From NCBI GenBank assembly GCA_050944255.1, contig JBMNQS010000003.1, forward strand, positions 1-64,000: DNA of 64,000 nt. The letters are read 5' to 3'. This document shows positions 9,158 through 17,223 of the stretch, piece by piece. A program made the translations under genes and the position numbers. This stretch comes from JBMNQS01 sp050944255. GTDB taxonomy: Bacteria; Bacillota; Clostridia; Christensenellales; Maliibacteriaceae. The notes beneath the pieces are model-generated. The model was given only the letters and a program-made list of their open reading frames with translations. It did not search any database and was not told the origin of the DNA. Positions within the stretch are counted from its first letter, which is position 1. Every line of letters starts with the position of its first letter.

Positions 9158-9186
9158 ATTATAGCACGGGTTTTTGTGTCGGTCAA
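9158..9186 (-). promoter_or_regulatory. putative sigma-A promoter of the heparinase-like gene
   Basis: Minus-strand TTGACC (9186-9181) and TATAAT (9163-9158), spacer 17 bp. The leader to ATG 9009 would be about 140 bases, with no recognised element in it. Confidence 0.55.
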
Positions 9187-9254
9187 TCGCATAATCGTAA
9201 CTGTATTCTACCTATTCTTCAGGTTTACCATTACAGGTGTCTTGTTGGGTCATA

Positions 9255-9298
9255 TTCAAAATATAAAGAAGCCTGCTACACGCTCGGCAATAGCAGGC
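9255..9298 (-). terminator. terminator downstream of the Asn-synthetase-like gene
   Basis: GCCTGCTA (9271-9278) and TAGCAGGC (9291-9298) form an 8-bp stem. Read on the minus strand it is followed by a T-rich TTCTTTATATTTT run, so it should end the transcript arriving from the damaged gene at 9.3-11.6 kb. Confidence 0.5.
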
Positions 9299-9336
9299 CT
9301 ATAGGCAATAATTAATTCTCTCTGACTTGAAAATCT

Positions 9337-11551
9337 CTAATCTACATAATTAAATATTTTCAACTGATAATATAATGAGAGCAATTTAGTATATAAAAAA
9401 CCAACATACCCTTTTTCTCTGGGGAAATCAAACTTGCCAAAAATCCTTGAGAAGCAATCAAGGCCAACTATTTTTCCAATCTTTCCTTTCTGAAAATGAA
9501 CGATTCTTTTGAGCGCTAGCAAAGCATTGTCTCTGCGTATATCTAAAAAACGGTTATTTTCCGCCTAAATTTGTATAATCTCTTTTTGTGAAATTTCTAT
9601 ATTTACTCGTTGTTTCCTTTTTTCCTCTTGCGCTAGCTCCCATTTTTTTTGCATTTCTTTAATTGTCTCATCCGATATTTCAGTAATGCGTCCATGCTCG
9701 AGATGTTCTTGAGCCAGTTTTTTCTTTTCTGTTATTGTATAGCTCTTTTTCGTAAGGTATTGCAGCAATAGCCGGATTGAGTAAATGCATAATATCGAAA
9801 GCTAGCCGGTTACTTCTGAAGATCATGCCTGTAACATTATTTAGATGAAAAAGCATTTTTGATTGCAATGGAGTCCAAATAGGGGTATGCAGAACTGATG
9901 ATGTAAAATATGTGCTATGATGAATCGTTTCCATAAAAAATAGATAGTGATTCTGTAATTTTGCCATTGGCGTGCGCCCGGGCATTTTTTTTAGTTCAGC
10001 TTTTAAGAAATCCTGATAATATTTCATCCCTTTTTTAGATACAGCTTCTATATGGTAATATTCTCTACTGTCGACGAACGAATCAATGGTGATATTATCT
10101 TCTTCGGGAGTCCCCTTAAATTTCGTATACATATGAGGCCGACAGACAAGCACACCAAGAAAACCGGGCAGTTTAATTGTTTGTTCGTCACAGATATAGC
10201 TTTGACTTGGCGTCGGCTGTTGGTTTATGCCGAGATAACTGCTGATTATGTCATTATATAACTTTCTGAACGATATCGGCTCATTGAAAGAAGGAATTGT
10301 ATCATATTGAAAGTTATACATACTGTTGAGTGCCAGCGCCACAGTCAAATCCAAAGGATAGTTTGGCAAGTCAAGTGTATGTATATAGATCATATCTTTA
10401 AATTCAAGCATATTCGTAAGGGCAGCAAATACCAACCTGGAATCTATGCCTCCTGATAAATCTACTTTGTATCGCTTATATCCTGGATATTTTAGCGCAA
10501 TTTGCATATTATCGATAAGCTCATCTTTTGCAACCCGCAATTGATCGTAATATTTTTCCTCGCTATAGGGCTCAGGATTGTACAATTCATCATGAAGAGA
10601 AGTATTATTAAATATAACCTTTGTTGCCGACAAAGTTACAGTTTGATCAATCGTTAGAACATGCGTATTTTTCATGATCATATCGCGACTGTAATTTAAT
10701 CTGGCAAAAGCAGATACACTGCTAAGATCCGCAATAGCTCTTTTCAGATTTACCCGTGGATAAATGTTCACGGATTTTAGCGCCAACAGCAACATATGGT
10801 AACGATTCGAAGCAATAAAGCGGCGCTTATCCTGATAATAATAAACTTTAGACAATCCCAGATAATCATGAGTGATCTGCAATCCGGCATCATCTTGATA
10901 AATCAAAAAATAATCTCCAGTTTGTTCTATCAATGATAATGGGTCAACATTGTGCTTCTTAATATCTTCATCTCCAATAAGCAAGTCAGTAGCCGTGCGC
11001 GTAATACCGGAAAAAGCAAAGTGGAGTCCCTTCGCGCTGCATAGGGGACGCGTTGTTAACAATTTGCACCCAATCTTCTTTGAAAGATTAAACTCGGTTA
11101 AGCATAGTTTCTGTTGACGCTGGAGTGCGTTAATACCAGCACTCCAATGACCTTTAGCCTCTTTTCCCCAAAAGATGCAAAAATCCTGAAAGAGGTATGA
11201 AGGTTTAAAATACTGTAGGGGTGGCAACTCCTGCGGATCTGGTTCCTTTAGAAATGCTGCGTATTGTTTTGGATAACTTTCTATAAAAAAAGCAAATTGG
11301 GAGTTCTTCCAGTATTGCTGGTTTTTGTATATACAACATGCTTGAACCCAGTATTGGCCGTATTCTAAGAGTTCAAATGTATATTTATTGTCCGTGATCC
11401 TGTCGATTCTTTGAATGATTAAACCATCTTTTTTTAAAATATAAGTGTACTGAACTTCAGAAGGATCATAGTGTTCCAATGTGTTTAACAGCACAGAAGT
11501 TTCTAGGAACTGATGATTAAGTTTAACGCTTACAGTGATTGAAGTATCCAT
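9337..11551 (-). pseudogene. asparagine-synthetase-like ATP-dependent ligase, frameshifted and with an in-frame amber codon
   Basis: The intact first part (9680-11551, 623 codons) has a beta-rich N-terminal extension of about 100 residues. A degenerate Ntn-type segment follows (LIYQDDAGLQITHDYLGL...VYYYQDKRRFIASN) that lacks the N-terminal Cys nucleophile. Then comes the synthetase domain with the PP-loop VDLSGGIDSRL near residue 365. In an A6 run near 9720 the frame is lost; removing one A joins it to a coding-like tail (KLAQEHLEHGRITEISDE). That tail meets TAG at 9567-9565 and continues in the same frame to 9337, ending in LYYQLKIFNYVD. Two lesions suggest decay, or a shortened protein ending at 9680. 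The start is ATG 11551 with AAGGGG. Possibly an amide-forming enzyme of glycan modification. Confidence 0.65.
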
Positions 11552-11639
11552 AAAATTGCCCCTTAAATAAGCTGAATAACCTTATTGCATTTAGATTTAA
11601 TCTTTTGGGAGGTTTCTCAACTTAATGATAATACTTTTT

Positions 11640-11668
11640 ATTTTAGGAAATAGTTTATATATTGTCAA
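11640..11668 (-). promoter_or_regulatory. putative sigma-A promoter of the Asn-synthetase-like gene
   Basis: Minus-strand TTGACA (11668-11663) and TAAAAT (11645-11640), spacer 17 bp, about 90 bases before ATG 11551. Confidence 0.5.
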
Positions 11669-11859
11669 TGTGAATTTCAATACAAGTGGCTTTGATACGA
11701 AAGTGGAGGGAAGGAAGGCTGGCGCAGTTGCAACAGTGAGCGACGGTGCTGATAAAGGAAAGCAAGCGGTGATTGACGCTTTCACCTAACGTTGAGTCCC
11801 CCTGCGGGAAAGTGCTTTTCAGATATTTGTGGCTGCGTAATCGGTTTAACAAACTGCAT
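11669..11859. other. intergenic stretch, right edge of the A+T-rich island
   Basis: Between two divergent promoters. No open frame with a ribosome site and no stable hairpin with a T tract was seen. Base composition changes here from A+T-rich to the G+C-rich background. Confidence 0.4.
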
Positions 11860-11888
11860 TTGGAGGGTGCGGCGTTTTATGGTACAAT
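11860..11888 (+). promoter_or_regulatory. putative sigma-A promoter of the small membrane protein gene
   Basis: TTGGAG (11860-11865) and TACAAT (11883-11888) with 17 bp spacing, about 65 bases before ATG 11955. Confidence 0.5.
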
Positions 11889-11954
11889 GCGCTTAAACCT
11901 TTGTGGTGGGCGGCGCCGGATGCCGCGCGTAAAACGAATCGGCGGGGAGAGCTT

Positions 11955-12377
11955 ATGTACGGCGAAGATAAGGGACGGATCAAAAGATACCGGGTTATGC
12001 TGATGGCCATCGCGGCGATATGCTTTATACTCGTTTTTGTTCTGGATCGTGCGCAGCATACGCAGATCGGTCAGGCCGGGGCCGTATTGACCTACAGGAG
12101 CGGCGATGTGAACATAGTGGCGGAGACGACTCAGGAACAGTCCGCTCAATTGAAAAAGGCGCTGAACCGTAAAAGATTGACGGGCGGAAAGCCGCAGGGG
12201 ACTTTTTCCCATGATGTGTCCGTCGCCTTTGGCCAGATGACATTCTGCCCCGATACCGGCGGCGGACCTTTCCTGCGCCTGGAGGAGGCCGACGGCTACC
12301 TTGAATTGTCTGAAGAAGAGCTCAAAGTGATCCACCAGGTGTTTGAAGCCTACGGCGGCCGCTTTCCCGTCCAATAA
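11955..12377 (+). CDS. small single-span membrane protein of unknown function
   Basis: 140 residues. A short basic N-terminus (KGRIKRYR) is followed by one hydrophobic helix (about residues 14-29), so it is probably an inner-membrane protein with its C-terminus outside. The outer part holds GQMTFCPDTGGG and an acidic helix-like tail. I do not recognise a family. The start is ATG 11955, with GGGGAGA just upstream; an in-frame ATG 18 codons earlier has no ribosome site. It has its own promoter and precedes sigK by 144 bases, so a sporulation link is possible but only positional. Confidence 0.6.
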   Translation: MYGEDKGRIKRYRVMLMAIAAICFILVFVLDRAQHTQIGQAGAVLTYRSGDVNIVAETTQEQSAQLKKALNRKRLTGGKPQGTFSHDVSVAFGQMTFCPDTGGGPFLRLEEADGYLELSEEELKVIHQVFEAYGGRFPVQ

Positions 12378-12521
12378 CGCGATAAAAAAACCGGCGGCTG
12401 CCCGCGTGCAGTGCGGGGGGCGGGATGATTTGATCCGGGCGGCCAACAAATTTCCCTCGTACAGGCAAACCTCCGACATTTTTCTCATAAACATTAGAGA
12501 ATAAACGGCGGAGGTTTTTCT

Positions 12522-13220
12522 ATGGACGCATTTCTTGCCTGGATAAAAGAACTGATATTTTTTATCGGCTACGTCTCCAGAGAAGGCTCGTTTCCCAAAC
12601 CCCTTTCATCCGAGGCGGAAAAGGACGCGCTGGAACGCTATGCCAAGGGAGACCATCAGGCCCGGCAGACGCTCATCGAGCATAACCTGCGCCTGGTGGC
12701 CCATATTGCCAAAAAGTACAGCGGCGGCGGTCGGGATATGGACGACCTGATCTCCAGCGGTACCATCGGCCTGATCAAGGCCATCTCCTCCTACAACAAT
12801 ACCCGAGGGACGCAACTGGCCACCTACGCGGCGCGGTGCATCGAAAACGAAATACTGATGAACCTTCGCGCGCAGAAGAAGTTCCGCAACGATATCTCCC
12901 TGCAGGAGCCCATAGGCAACGACCAGGAGGGCAACGAGATTTCGTTGATGGATATACTGGGCAGCGATCCCGACAGCGTCATGGACATCGTCCATAAGCG
13001 CATCAGAAGCGATCAATTGCACGCCTGCGTGGTGACGCTGGACGCGCGCCAGCGGGTAGTGCTGGAAATGCGATACGGACTGGCCGGAAACCCACCTATG
13101 ACCCAGCGGGAGGTGGGTCGGACGCTGGGCATCTCCAGAAGCTACGTGTCGCGCATCGAAAAAAAAGCCATCGAAAACCTGATTTTGCTGCTGCGCGAAC
13201 CCAGGCACAAAAAGCCGTAA
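12522..13220 (+). CDS. sigK: RNA polymerase sigma-K factor (late mother cell)
   Basis: 232 residues. It directs late mother-cell transcription during sporulation. The N-terminus MDAFLAWIKELIFFIGY is a hydrophobic pro-sequence like that of pro-sigma-K, followed by the sigma-K signature SFPKPLS. Region 2 carries NLRLVAHIAKKY, DLISSGTIGLIKAI and LATYAARCIENEILM; region 4 ends in a helix-turn-helix (TQREVGRTLGISRSYVSRIEKKA). SigE usually has a different N-terminus, so sigma-K is preferred. The frame is uninterrupted, with no skin-type element. GGAGG lies a few bases before ATG 12522. Processing would need SpoIVFB, which is not in this window. Confidence 0.88.
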   Translation: MDAFLAWIKELIFFIGYVSREGSFPKPLSSEAEKDALERYAKGDHQARQTLIEHNLRLVAHIAKKYSGGGRDMDDLISSGTIGLIKAISSYNNTRGTQLATYAARCIENEILMNLRAQKKFRNDISLQEPIGNDQEGNEISLMDILGSDPDSVMDIVHKRIRSDQLHACVVTLDARQRVVLEMRYGLAGNPPMTQREVGRTLGISRSYVSRIEKKAIENLILLLREPRHKKP

Positions 13221-13287
13221 AGAGCTATGCAATGCTCCGGGTGCATGATATAATGAGTCGTTGCAGAAAATACGCGTGAGGGATACT

Positions 13288-14361
13288 ATGAATAAGCGGG
13301 TTCGCCGCCTGTTTGAAAGCGGCATCGGCGCAGAGACCGTCTGCATCACAAAGAGCGTCAATATGCGCTACTACAGCGGCTTTACCGGTGAAGGCGTTCT
13401 TGTTCTGACGCCCGATGACATGCGGATCGTCACCGATTCCCGCTACGGCGAGCAGGCTTTCAGCCAGGCGCCGCAGGCACAGGTCACGCTGATCGGCGCG
13501 GGGGACGATTACCTGGGCACGCTGGCGCGCCTTCTCAAACGGCCGGGCATAGAGCGCGCCGCTTTGGAGGACAAGCATATTACCGCGGCGGATTTCTTTC
13601 GCCTCAGGGACGCGCTGCCCGGTGATTTCATTATGCTGCCGCTGGGGGACGCTGCCGACGGCGTGCGCGCGGTGAAGGACGGCGGGGAAATTACCGCCAT
13701 CGCAAAGGCACAAAAGCTGGCCGATGAAGCCTTTTCGCGCATACTTTCCTTTATCCGGCCCGGCGTGACGGAAACCGATGTGGCGCTGGAACTGGAAATG
13801 TCCATGCGAAGGGCCGGCGCGCAGGGGTTATCCTTCGATATGATCGTGGCCTCGGGCATTCATTCCGCCATGCCCCACGCCACTTTATCCGGGAAGAAAA
13901 TTGAGCCCGGCGACGTGGTGACGCTGGACTTCGGCTGCAGGGTGGACGGCTACTGCTCGGATATGACCCGCACCGTTGCGGTAGGATACCTGCCGGACGA
14001 ACTTAAAAAAATCTACGGGGTTGTCCTGGAAGCGCAGCTTGCGGCGCTGGAGGTTCTGGCAACCGGCAAAACCGGCCGGCAAGTGGATGCCGCCGCGCGC
14101 CGCATCATCGAAAGCGCCGGCTATGGCGAATACTTCGGCCATGGCCTGGGTCACGGCGTGGGCCTTGAAATCCACGAAATGCCGCGACTTTCCCACGCCC
14201 CGGAGGCGGATGCGGTCCTTCAAAAAGGGCATGTGGTCACCGTGGAGCCGGGCGTCTACGTTCCTGCCCTGGGCGGCGTGCGCATCGAGGATCTTTGCGT
14301 TTTGACAGAAAATGGGTATAATAACTTGACAAGTTCGGATAAAAAACTGATGATTATATAG
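13288..14361 (+). CDS. Xaa-Pro aminopeptidase (M24B family)
   Basis: 357 residues. A cytoplasmic metallopeptidase that removes N-terminal residues preceding proline. The N-terminal creatinase-like domain (MNKRVRRLF...NMRYYSGFTG) is followed by the pita-bread fold with the five metal ligands: Asp in LDFGC, Asp in CSDMTRT, His in HGLGHGVG, Glu in VEPGVY and Glu in RIEDL. The start is ATG 13288 with GAGGGA upstream; a TTG at 13261 is in frame but poorer. The gene lies just upstream of efp, the usual clostridial pepP-type arrangement. A TATAAT-like box sits near 13250. Confidence 0.88.
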   Translation: MNKRVRRLFESGIGAETVCITKSVNMRYYSGFTGEGVLVLTPDDMRIVTDSRYGEQAFSQAPQAQVTLIGAGDDYLGTLARLLKRPGIERAALEDKHITAADFFRLRDALPGDFIMLPLGDAADGVRAVKDGGEITAIAKAQKLADEAFSRILSFIRPGVTETDVALELEMSMRRAGAQGLSFDMIVASGIHSAMPHATLSGKKIEPGDVVTLDFGCRVDGYCSDMTRTVAVGYLPDELKKIYGVVLEAQLAALEVLATGKTGRQVDAAARRIIESAGYGEYFGHGLGHGVGLEIHEMPRLSHAPEADAVLQKGHVVTVEPGVYVPALGGVRIEDLCVLTENGYNNLTSSDKKLMII

Positions 14362-14417
14362 GCAGCGGGTAAGCCATCCGCAATCGTCTGCATGAAATAG
14401 CTTTTTGGAGGGATTCT

Positions 14418-14975
14418 ATGATCAGCGCAGGAGAATTTCGTAAGGGTATTACCATCGATATGGACGGGCAAGTATTCGTTATCGTGGACTTCCAGCACGT
14501 CAAGCCGGGTAAGGGCGCGGCCTTCGTGCGGGCCAAAATTAAAAACGTCATGAGCGGCGGCGTCCTGGAACGCACCTTCAACCCCGCGGAACGCTTCCCC
14601 AGGGCCCGTATCGAGTCCAAGGAAATGGAATACCTCTACAATGACGGCGACCTCTATTACTTCATGGACACCGAAACCTACGAGCAGCTGCCGCTGAATC
14701 GGGAGATCGTGGCCGAAGCCATGAACTTCGTCCGTGAAAATTCGCCCGTGACCATCCGCTTCTACCAGGATAACCCCTTCTCGGTGGAAGCCCCCAACTT
14801 CGTGGAGCTTGAGGTCACCGACGCCGAACCCGGCATCAAGGGCGATACGGCGTCCAACGTCACAAAAGGTGCCACCCTTGAAACGGGATTCCGCCTGCAA
14901 GTACCGCTGTTTGTCAATGCCGGCGATACCATCCGCGTGGATACCCGCACTGGCGAATACATGGAGCGCGTATAA
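14418..14975 (+). CDS. efp: translation elongation factor P
   Basis: 185 residues, full length. EF-P binds between the P and E sites and rescues ribosomes stalled at polyproline. The N-terminal KOW-like domain carries the tip loop HVKPGKGAAF with Lys32, the residue that is post-translationally modified in many bacteria. Two OB domains follow, ending with the conserved GDTIRVDTRTGEYMERV. The start is ATG with GGAGGG seven bases upstream. Together with the upstream M24 peptidase and the downstream CD1247-domain gene it forms a compact co-directional set. Confidence 0.96.
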   Translation: MISAGEFRKGITIDMDGQVFVIVDFQHVKPGKGAAFVRAKIKNVMSGGVLERTFNPAERFPRARIESKEMEYLYNDGDLYYFMDTETYEQLPLNREIVAEAMNFVRENSPVTIRFYQDNPFSVEAPNFVELEVTDAEPGIKGDTASNVTKGATLETGFRLQVPLFVNAGDTIRVDTRTGEYMERV

Positions 14976-15002
14976 ATACCGCGCCGCTGAAAGGAGTTTT
15001 GT

Positions 15003-15395
15003 ATGAGTCTACTGACCGAACGAGTCGCCTACCTGAAAGGCCTTGCCGAAGGTATGGAATTCTCGGAGAAATCCTCCGAGCAGAAAATGCTGCTGCAGAT
15101 ACTCAATCTGCTGTCAGACGTGGCGGACGCCATTGGAGACCTGGAGGATAACCAGGCGGAAATTGAGGATTATATCGAGGAAATCGATGAGGATCTGGGC
15201 GCGCTCGAATCCTTCCTGTTCGATGAGGATGAACAGGACGATGGGGATGGGCCGGACGAGTACGAGTATCCCTGCTGCGGTGAGATGGACTGCGGCTGTG
15301 CCGTTGATTTTGAAGATGCGAACGGCGAGGAGGCCGACGATGACGCCCAAGAGCAGTTGGCGGCGCCCGCCGCTCAGGAGCCTCACGTGAATTGA
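15003..15395 (+). CDS. CD1247 N-terminal domain-containing protein
   Basis: 130 residues, strongly acidic. The N-terminus (RVAYLKGLAEGMEF...) and a helical, probably coiled-coil segment (LLSDVADAIGDLEDNQ...) match the small clostridial CD1247-N family. A short cysteine cluster (CCGEMDCGC) follows, likely a metal-binding knuckle, then an Asp/Glu/Ala-rich tail. Function is unknown in the family. It has AAAGGAG before ATG 15003 and follows efp by 27 bases, so it is probably co-transcribed with it. A strong terminator follows. Confidence 0.7.
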   Translation: MSLLTERVAYLKGLAEGMEFSEKSSEQKMLLQILNLLSDVADAIGDLEDNQAEIEDYIEEIDEDLGALESFLFDEDEQDDGDGPDEYEYPCCGEMDCGCAVDFEDANGEEADDDAQEQLAAPAAQEPHVN

Positions 15396-15407
15396 AAAAT
15401 GACGAGC

Positions 15408-15432
15408 AAACCGGCCTTCGGGCCGGTTTTTG
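15408..15432 (+). terminator. terminator of the efp operon
   Basis: CCGGCC-TTCG-GGCCGG hairpin flanked by A and followed by TTTTT; a textbook intrinsic terminator with a UUCG tetraloop. Confidence 0.85.
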
Positions 15433-15439
15433 TGTCTGG

Positions 15440-15800
15440 GGCTGCTTAAGGCGCTGCCTTAGAATCCGCCGGGCGCTGCCCTGGGAACCCGCTTAAGGCT
15501 CCACCTTAAGAATCTGCCGGGCGCTGCCCGGACCCGCTTAGAACCTTTTTCTGAAGAAAAAGGTTCTAAGAACTCCAAAAAGACTTCAATACGCTTCGCG
15601 GGAAAAAGCCTACTTGGTTTGTTTTGCCGGGCTCTGCCCGGACCCGCTCCCAAAAGACTTCAATACGCTTCGCGGGAGGGGAATTTTGTTTTGGTTTATC
15701 CTTCCCACAAGCGGAGCTTGCGGCGGTAAAGTTTCTTGGGGGATTCCAAAGGGGGCCTTCTTTTCAAAGAAGGCCCCCTTTGGCCGCCGGAGGCAAAATG
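15440..15800. repeat. modular palindromic intergenic repeat (copy at 15.5 kb)
   Basis: A gene-free stretch made of consecutive hairpins: a GGGCGCTGCCC block ending in CGGACCCGCTTAG, TTAGAACCTTTTTC/GAAAAAGGTTCTAA (about 15538-15569), a short direct repeat AAAGACTTCAATACGCTTCG, and a large palindrome around 15750-15780 with loop sequence CTTTTCAAAG. The segment 15537-15602 recurs reverse-complemented at 43174-43240, and the last palindrome resembles the right end of the 27.3-kb copy. No protein is evident. Confidence 0.75.
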
Positions 15801-15918
15801 TTTTTGGCATGACTCATGGCAGCGGTCGCCGGAGGCGAGCCTGCCTGCCGGCAAACGTGCGTTCAAATTCTCCGCCGCTGCATACATATATATAAAGTGA
15901 CTTTTGGGAGGCAAGGCG

Positions 15919-16206
15919 ATGCTGTATTCAAAGCTGAAAAAAAAAGAGGTTGTCAATGTCTACGACGGGTCCAAACTGGGCAATATCGTGGACTTGGCCA
16001 TTGACGAACACTCGGGCAAGATCTGCTCCATTGTGGTGCCGGGCCCGTCGAGGGGGATCAGCTGCTTTTTTCGCGGCGGCCAGGATCTGGTGATTCCCTG
16101 GGAGAAGATCGACCGGATCGGCGACGATGTGATATTGGTATGCCTGGACGGCGTGGCCGCGGCGCAGGCGCACTCTTCTAGACAGGGACGCTGCAATCGC
16201 GTATAA
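15919..16206 (+). CDS. YlmC/YmxH family sporulation protein (PRC-barrel)
   Basis: 95 residues forming a single PRC-barrel-like beta domain. It opens with SKLKKKEVVNVYDG and has GNIVDLAID, the IVVPG strand, and DLVIPWEKIDRIGDDVILV, typical of YlmC/YmxH proteins found in spore formers. The molecular role is unknown; some members are under sporulation sigma factors. The start is ATG 15919 with GGGAGG seven bases upstream; a further upstream in-frame start lacks spacing. The C-terminal tail after residue 80 (AQAHSSRQGRCNRV) is less conserved and overlaps the nrdR promoter. Confidence 0.75.
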   Translation: MLYSKLKKKEVVNVYDGSKLGNIVDLAIDEHSGKICSIVVPGPSRGISCFFRGGQDLVIPWEKIDRIGDDVILVCLDGVAAAQAHSSRQGRCNRV

Positions 16207-16207
16207 T
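16179..16207 (+). promoter_or_regulatory. putative sigma-A promoter of nrdR
   Basis: TAGACA (16179-16184) and TATAAT (16202-16207), spacer 17 bp, about 50 bases before the nrdR ATG. No NrdR-type box was seen here. Confidence 0.6.
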
Positions 16208-16260
16208 GAAAAACAACATACCGGCGTTATCGGCTAATCATTACCAAGGAGGAGCGGCCA

Positions 16261-16719
16261 ATGAAGTGCATGTTCTGTGGCTGCACGAACAGCCGCGTGA
16301 TCGATTCGCGCACCACCGAGGAGAGTACCGCCATCCGCCGCCGCAGGGAGTGCGAACAGTGCGGTAAGCGGTTCACCACCTATGAGAAGATAGAAATCGC
16401 GCCCCTTATGGTCATCAAAAAGGACGGGCGGCGCGAGGAATTCAATTCCGAAAAAATCCGGACAAGTATCCTGAAGGCCTGCGCCAACCTGCCGGTGAGC
16501 ATGGGGACCATCGACGAGATCGTAACGGATATCGAGCGCAAAATCGCCAACTCGCTGGCCCAGGAAGTGACCTCCAAACAGATCGGCGAGATGGTCATGC
16601 AGGCGCTCAAGGACGTGGACGAGGTGGCCTACGTCCGCTTCGCGTCGGTGTACCGCCAGTTCCGCGATATTCATTCGTTTATGCAGGAACTCAATAAACT
16701 TCTGACGGAATCGGAATGA
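16261..16719 (+). CDS. nrdR: transcriptional repressor NrdR
   Basis: 152 residues. NrdR senses ATP/dATP and represses ribonucleotide reductase genes. The N-terminal zinc ribbon has Cys3, Cys6, Cys31 and Cys34 (MKCMFCGC...CEQCGKRF), followed by the ATP-cone domain (MVIKKDGRREEFNSEKI...). The length is typical. The start is ATG 16261 with AAGGAGG upstream. A likely target in this window is the nrdJ promoter at 40.1-40.2 kb, which carries two NrdR-type boxes. Downstream lies a pgeF remnant. Confidence 0.96.
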   Translation: MKCMFCGCTNSRVIDSRTTEESTAIRRRRECEQCGKRFTTYEKIEIAPLMVIKKDGRREEFNSEKIRTSILKACANLPVSMGTIDEIVTDIERKIANSLAQEVTSKQIGEMVMQALKDVDEVAYVRFASVYRQFRDIHSFMQELNKLLTESE

Positions 16720-16737
16720 AAATGGGATATAAACTCG

Positions 16738-16956
16738 ATGGGCGGCGCGCACGTGCACCGCGGCGCGGGCGGCAAGCACCATATCGACCTGTGGGCCTGC
16801 AACAAGGACCAGTTGATCGCCGCCGGGCTGCCGGAGGGAAGTGTCACCGTCACCGGCCTTTGCAGCGTCTGCCATGATCCGGACCTGTTTTACTCCAACC
16901 GCCGCCAGGGGGACGACCGCGGCAGCATGATCGCGCTGATCTCATTGCTGCAATAG
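16738..16956 (+). pseudogene. pgeF: C-terminal remnant of PgeF/YfiH (laccase-domain, DUF152) protein
   Basis: 72 codons match only the C-terminal end of the multicopper-oxidase-like YfiH/PgeF family, usually about 250 residues. Recognisable blocks are KHHIDLWACNKDQLIAAG, VTGLCSVC and DLFYSNRRQGDDRGSMIALISL. The first two thirds, including the other metal-site residues, are absent; the frame is closed just upstream by the nrdR stop. There is no convincing ribosome site. A large deletion between nrdR and this tail is the simplest explanation. Confidence 0.7.
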
Positions 16957-17223
16957 CTTTGGGGCGGAAGTTTCCTGGGATTGGTTTCAATAAACCAATA
17001 CCGCTTTGCCGTGCCGCGCTGCGCCTGCGCGGGACGGTAATTTTTTTGCGTTTTGGGATTTGTAACTTTGCACCGGCCGCCGGCAAACGTCATCCGCGGC
17101 GGTTTGATCTTTGAGAGCACAGCTTCAATAACAGCCGATTTCAAGCTAAAATAAAGACATTTTTTCTGAGTTTATCGGACAGAATAAGGTGGTATACCAA
17201 TTGAAAACGGGAGGAAAAAGGCT

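Noticed and set aside
15820..15882. tRNA-like look: GCAGCGG and CCGCTGC ends with a GTTCAAATTC block
   Set aside because: Only 63 bases between the arms, no D-arm or anticodon stem can be drawn, and the sequence is part of the repeat region.
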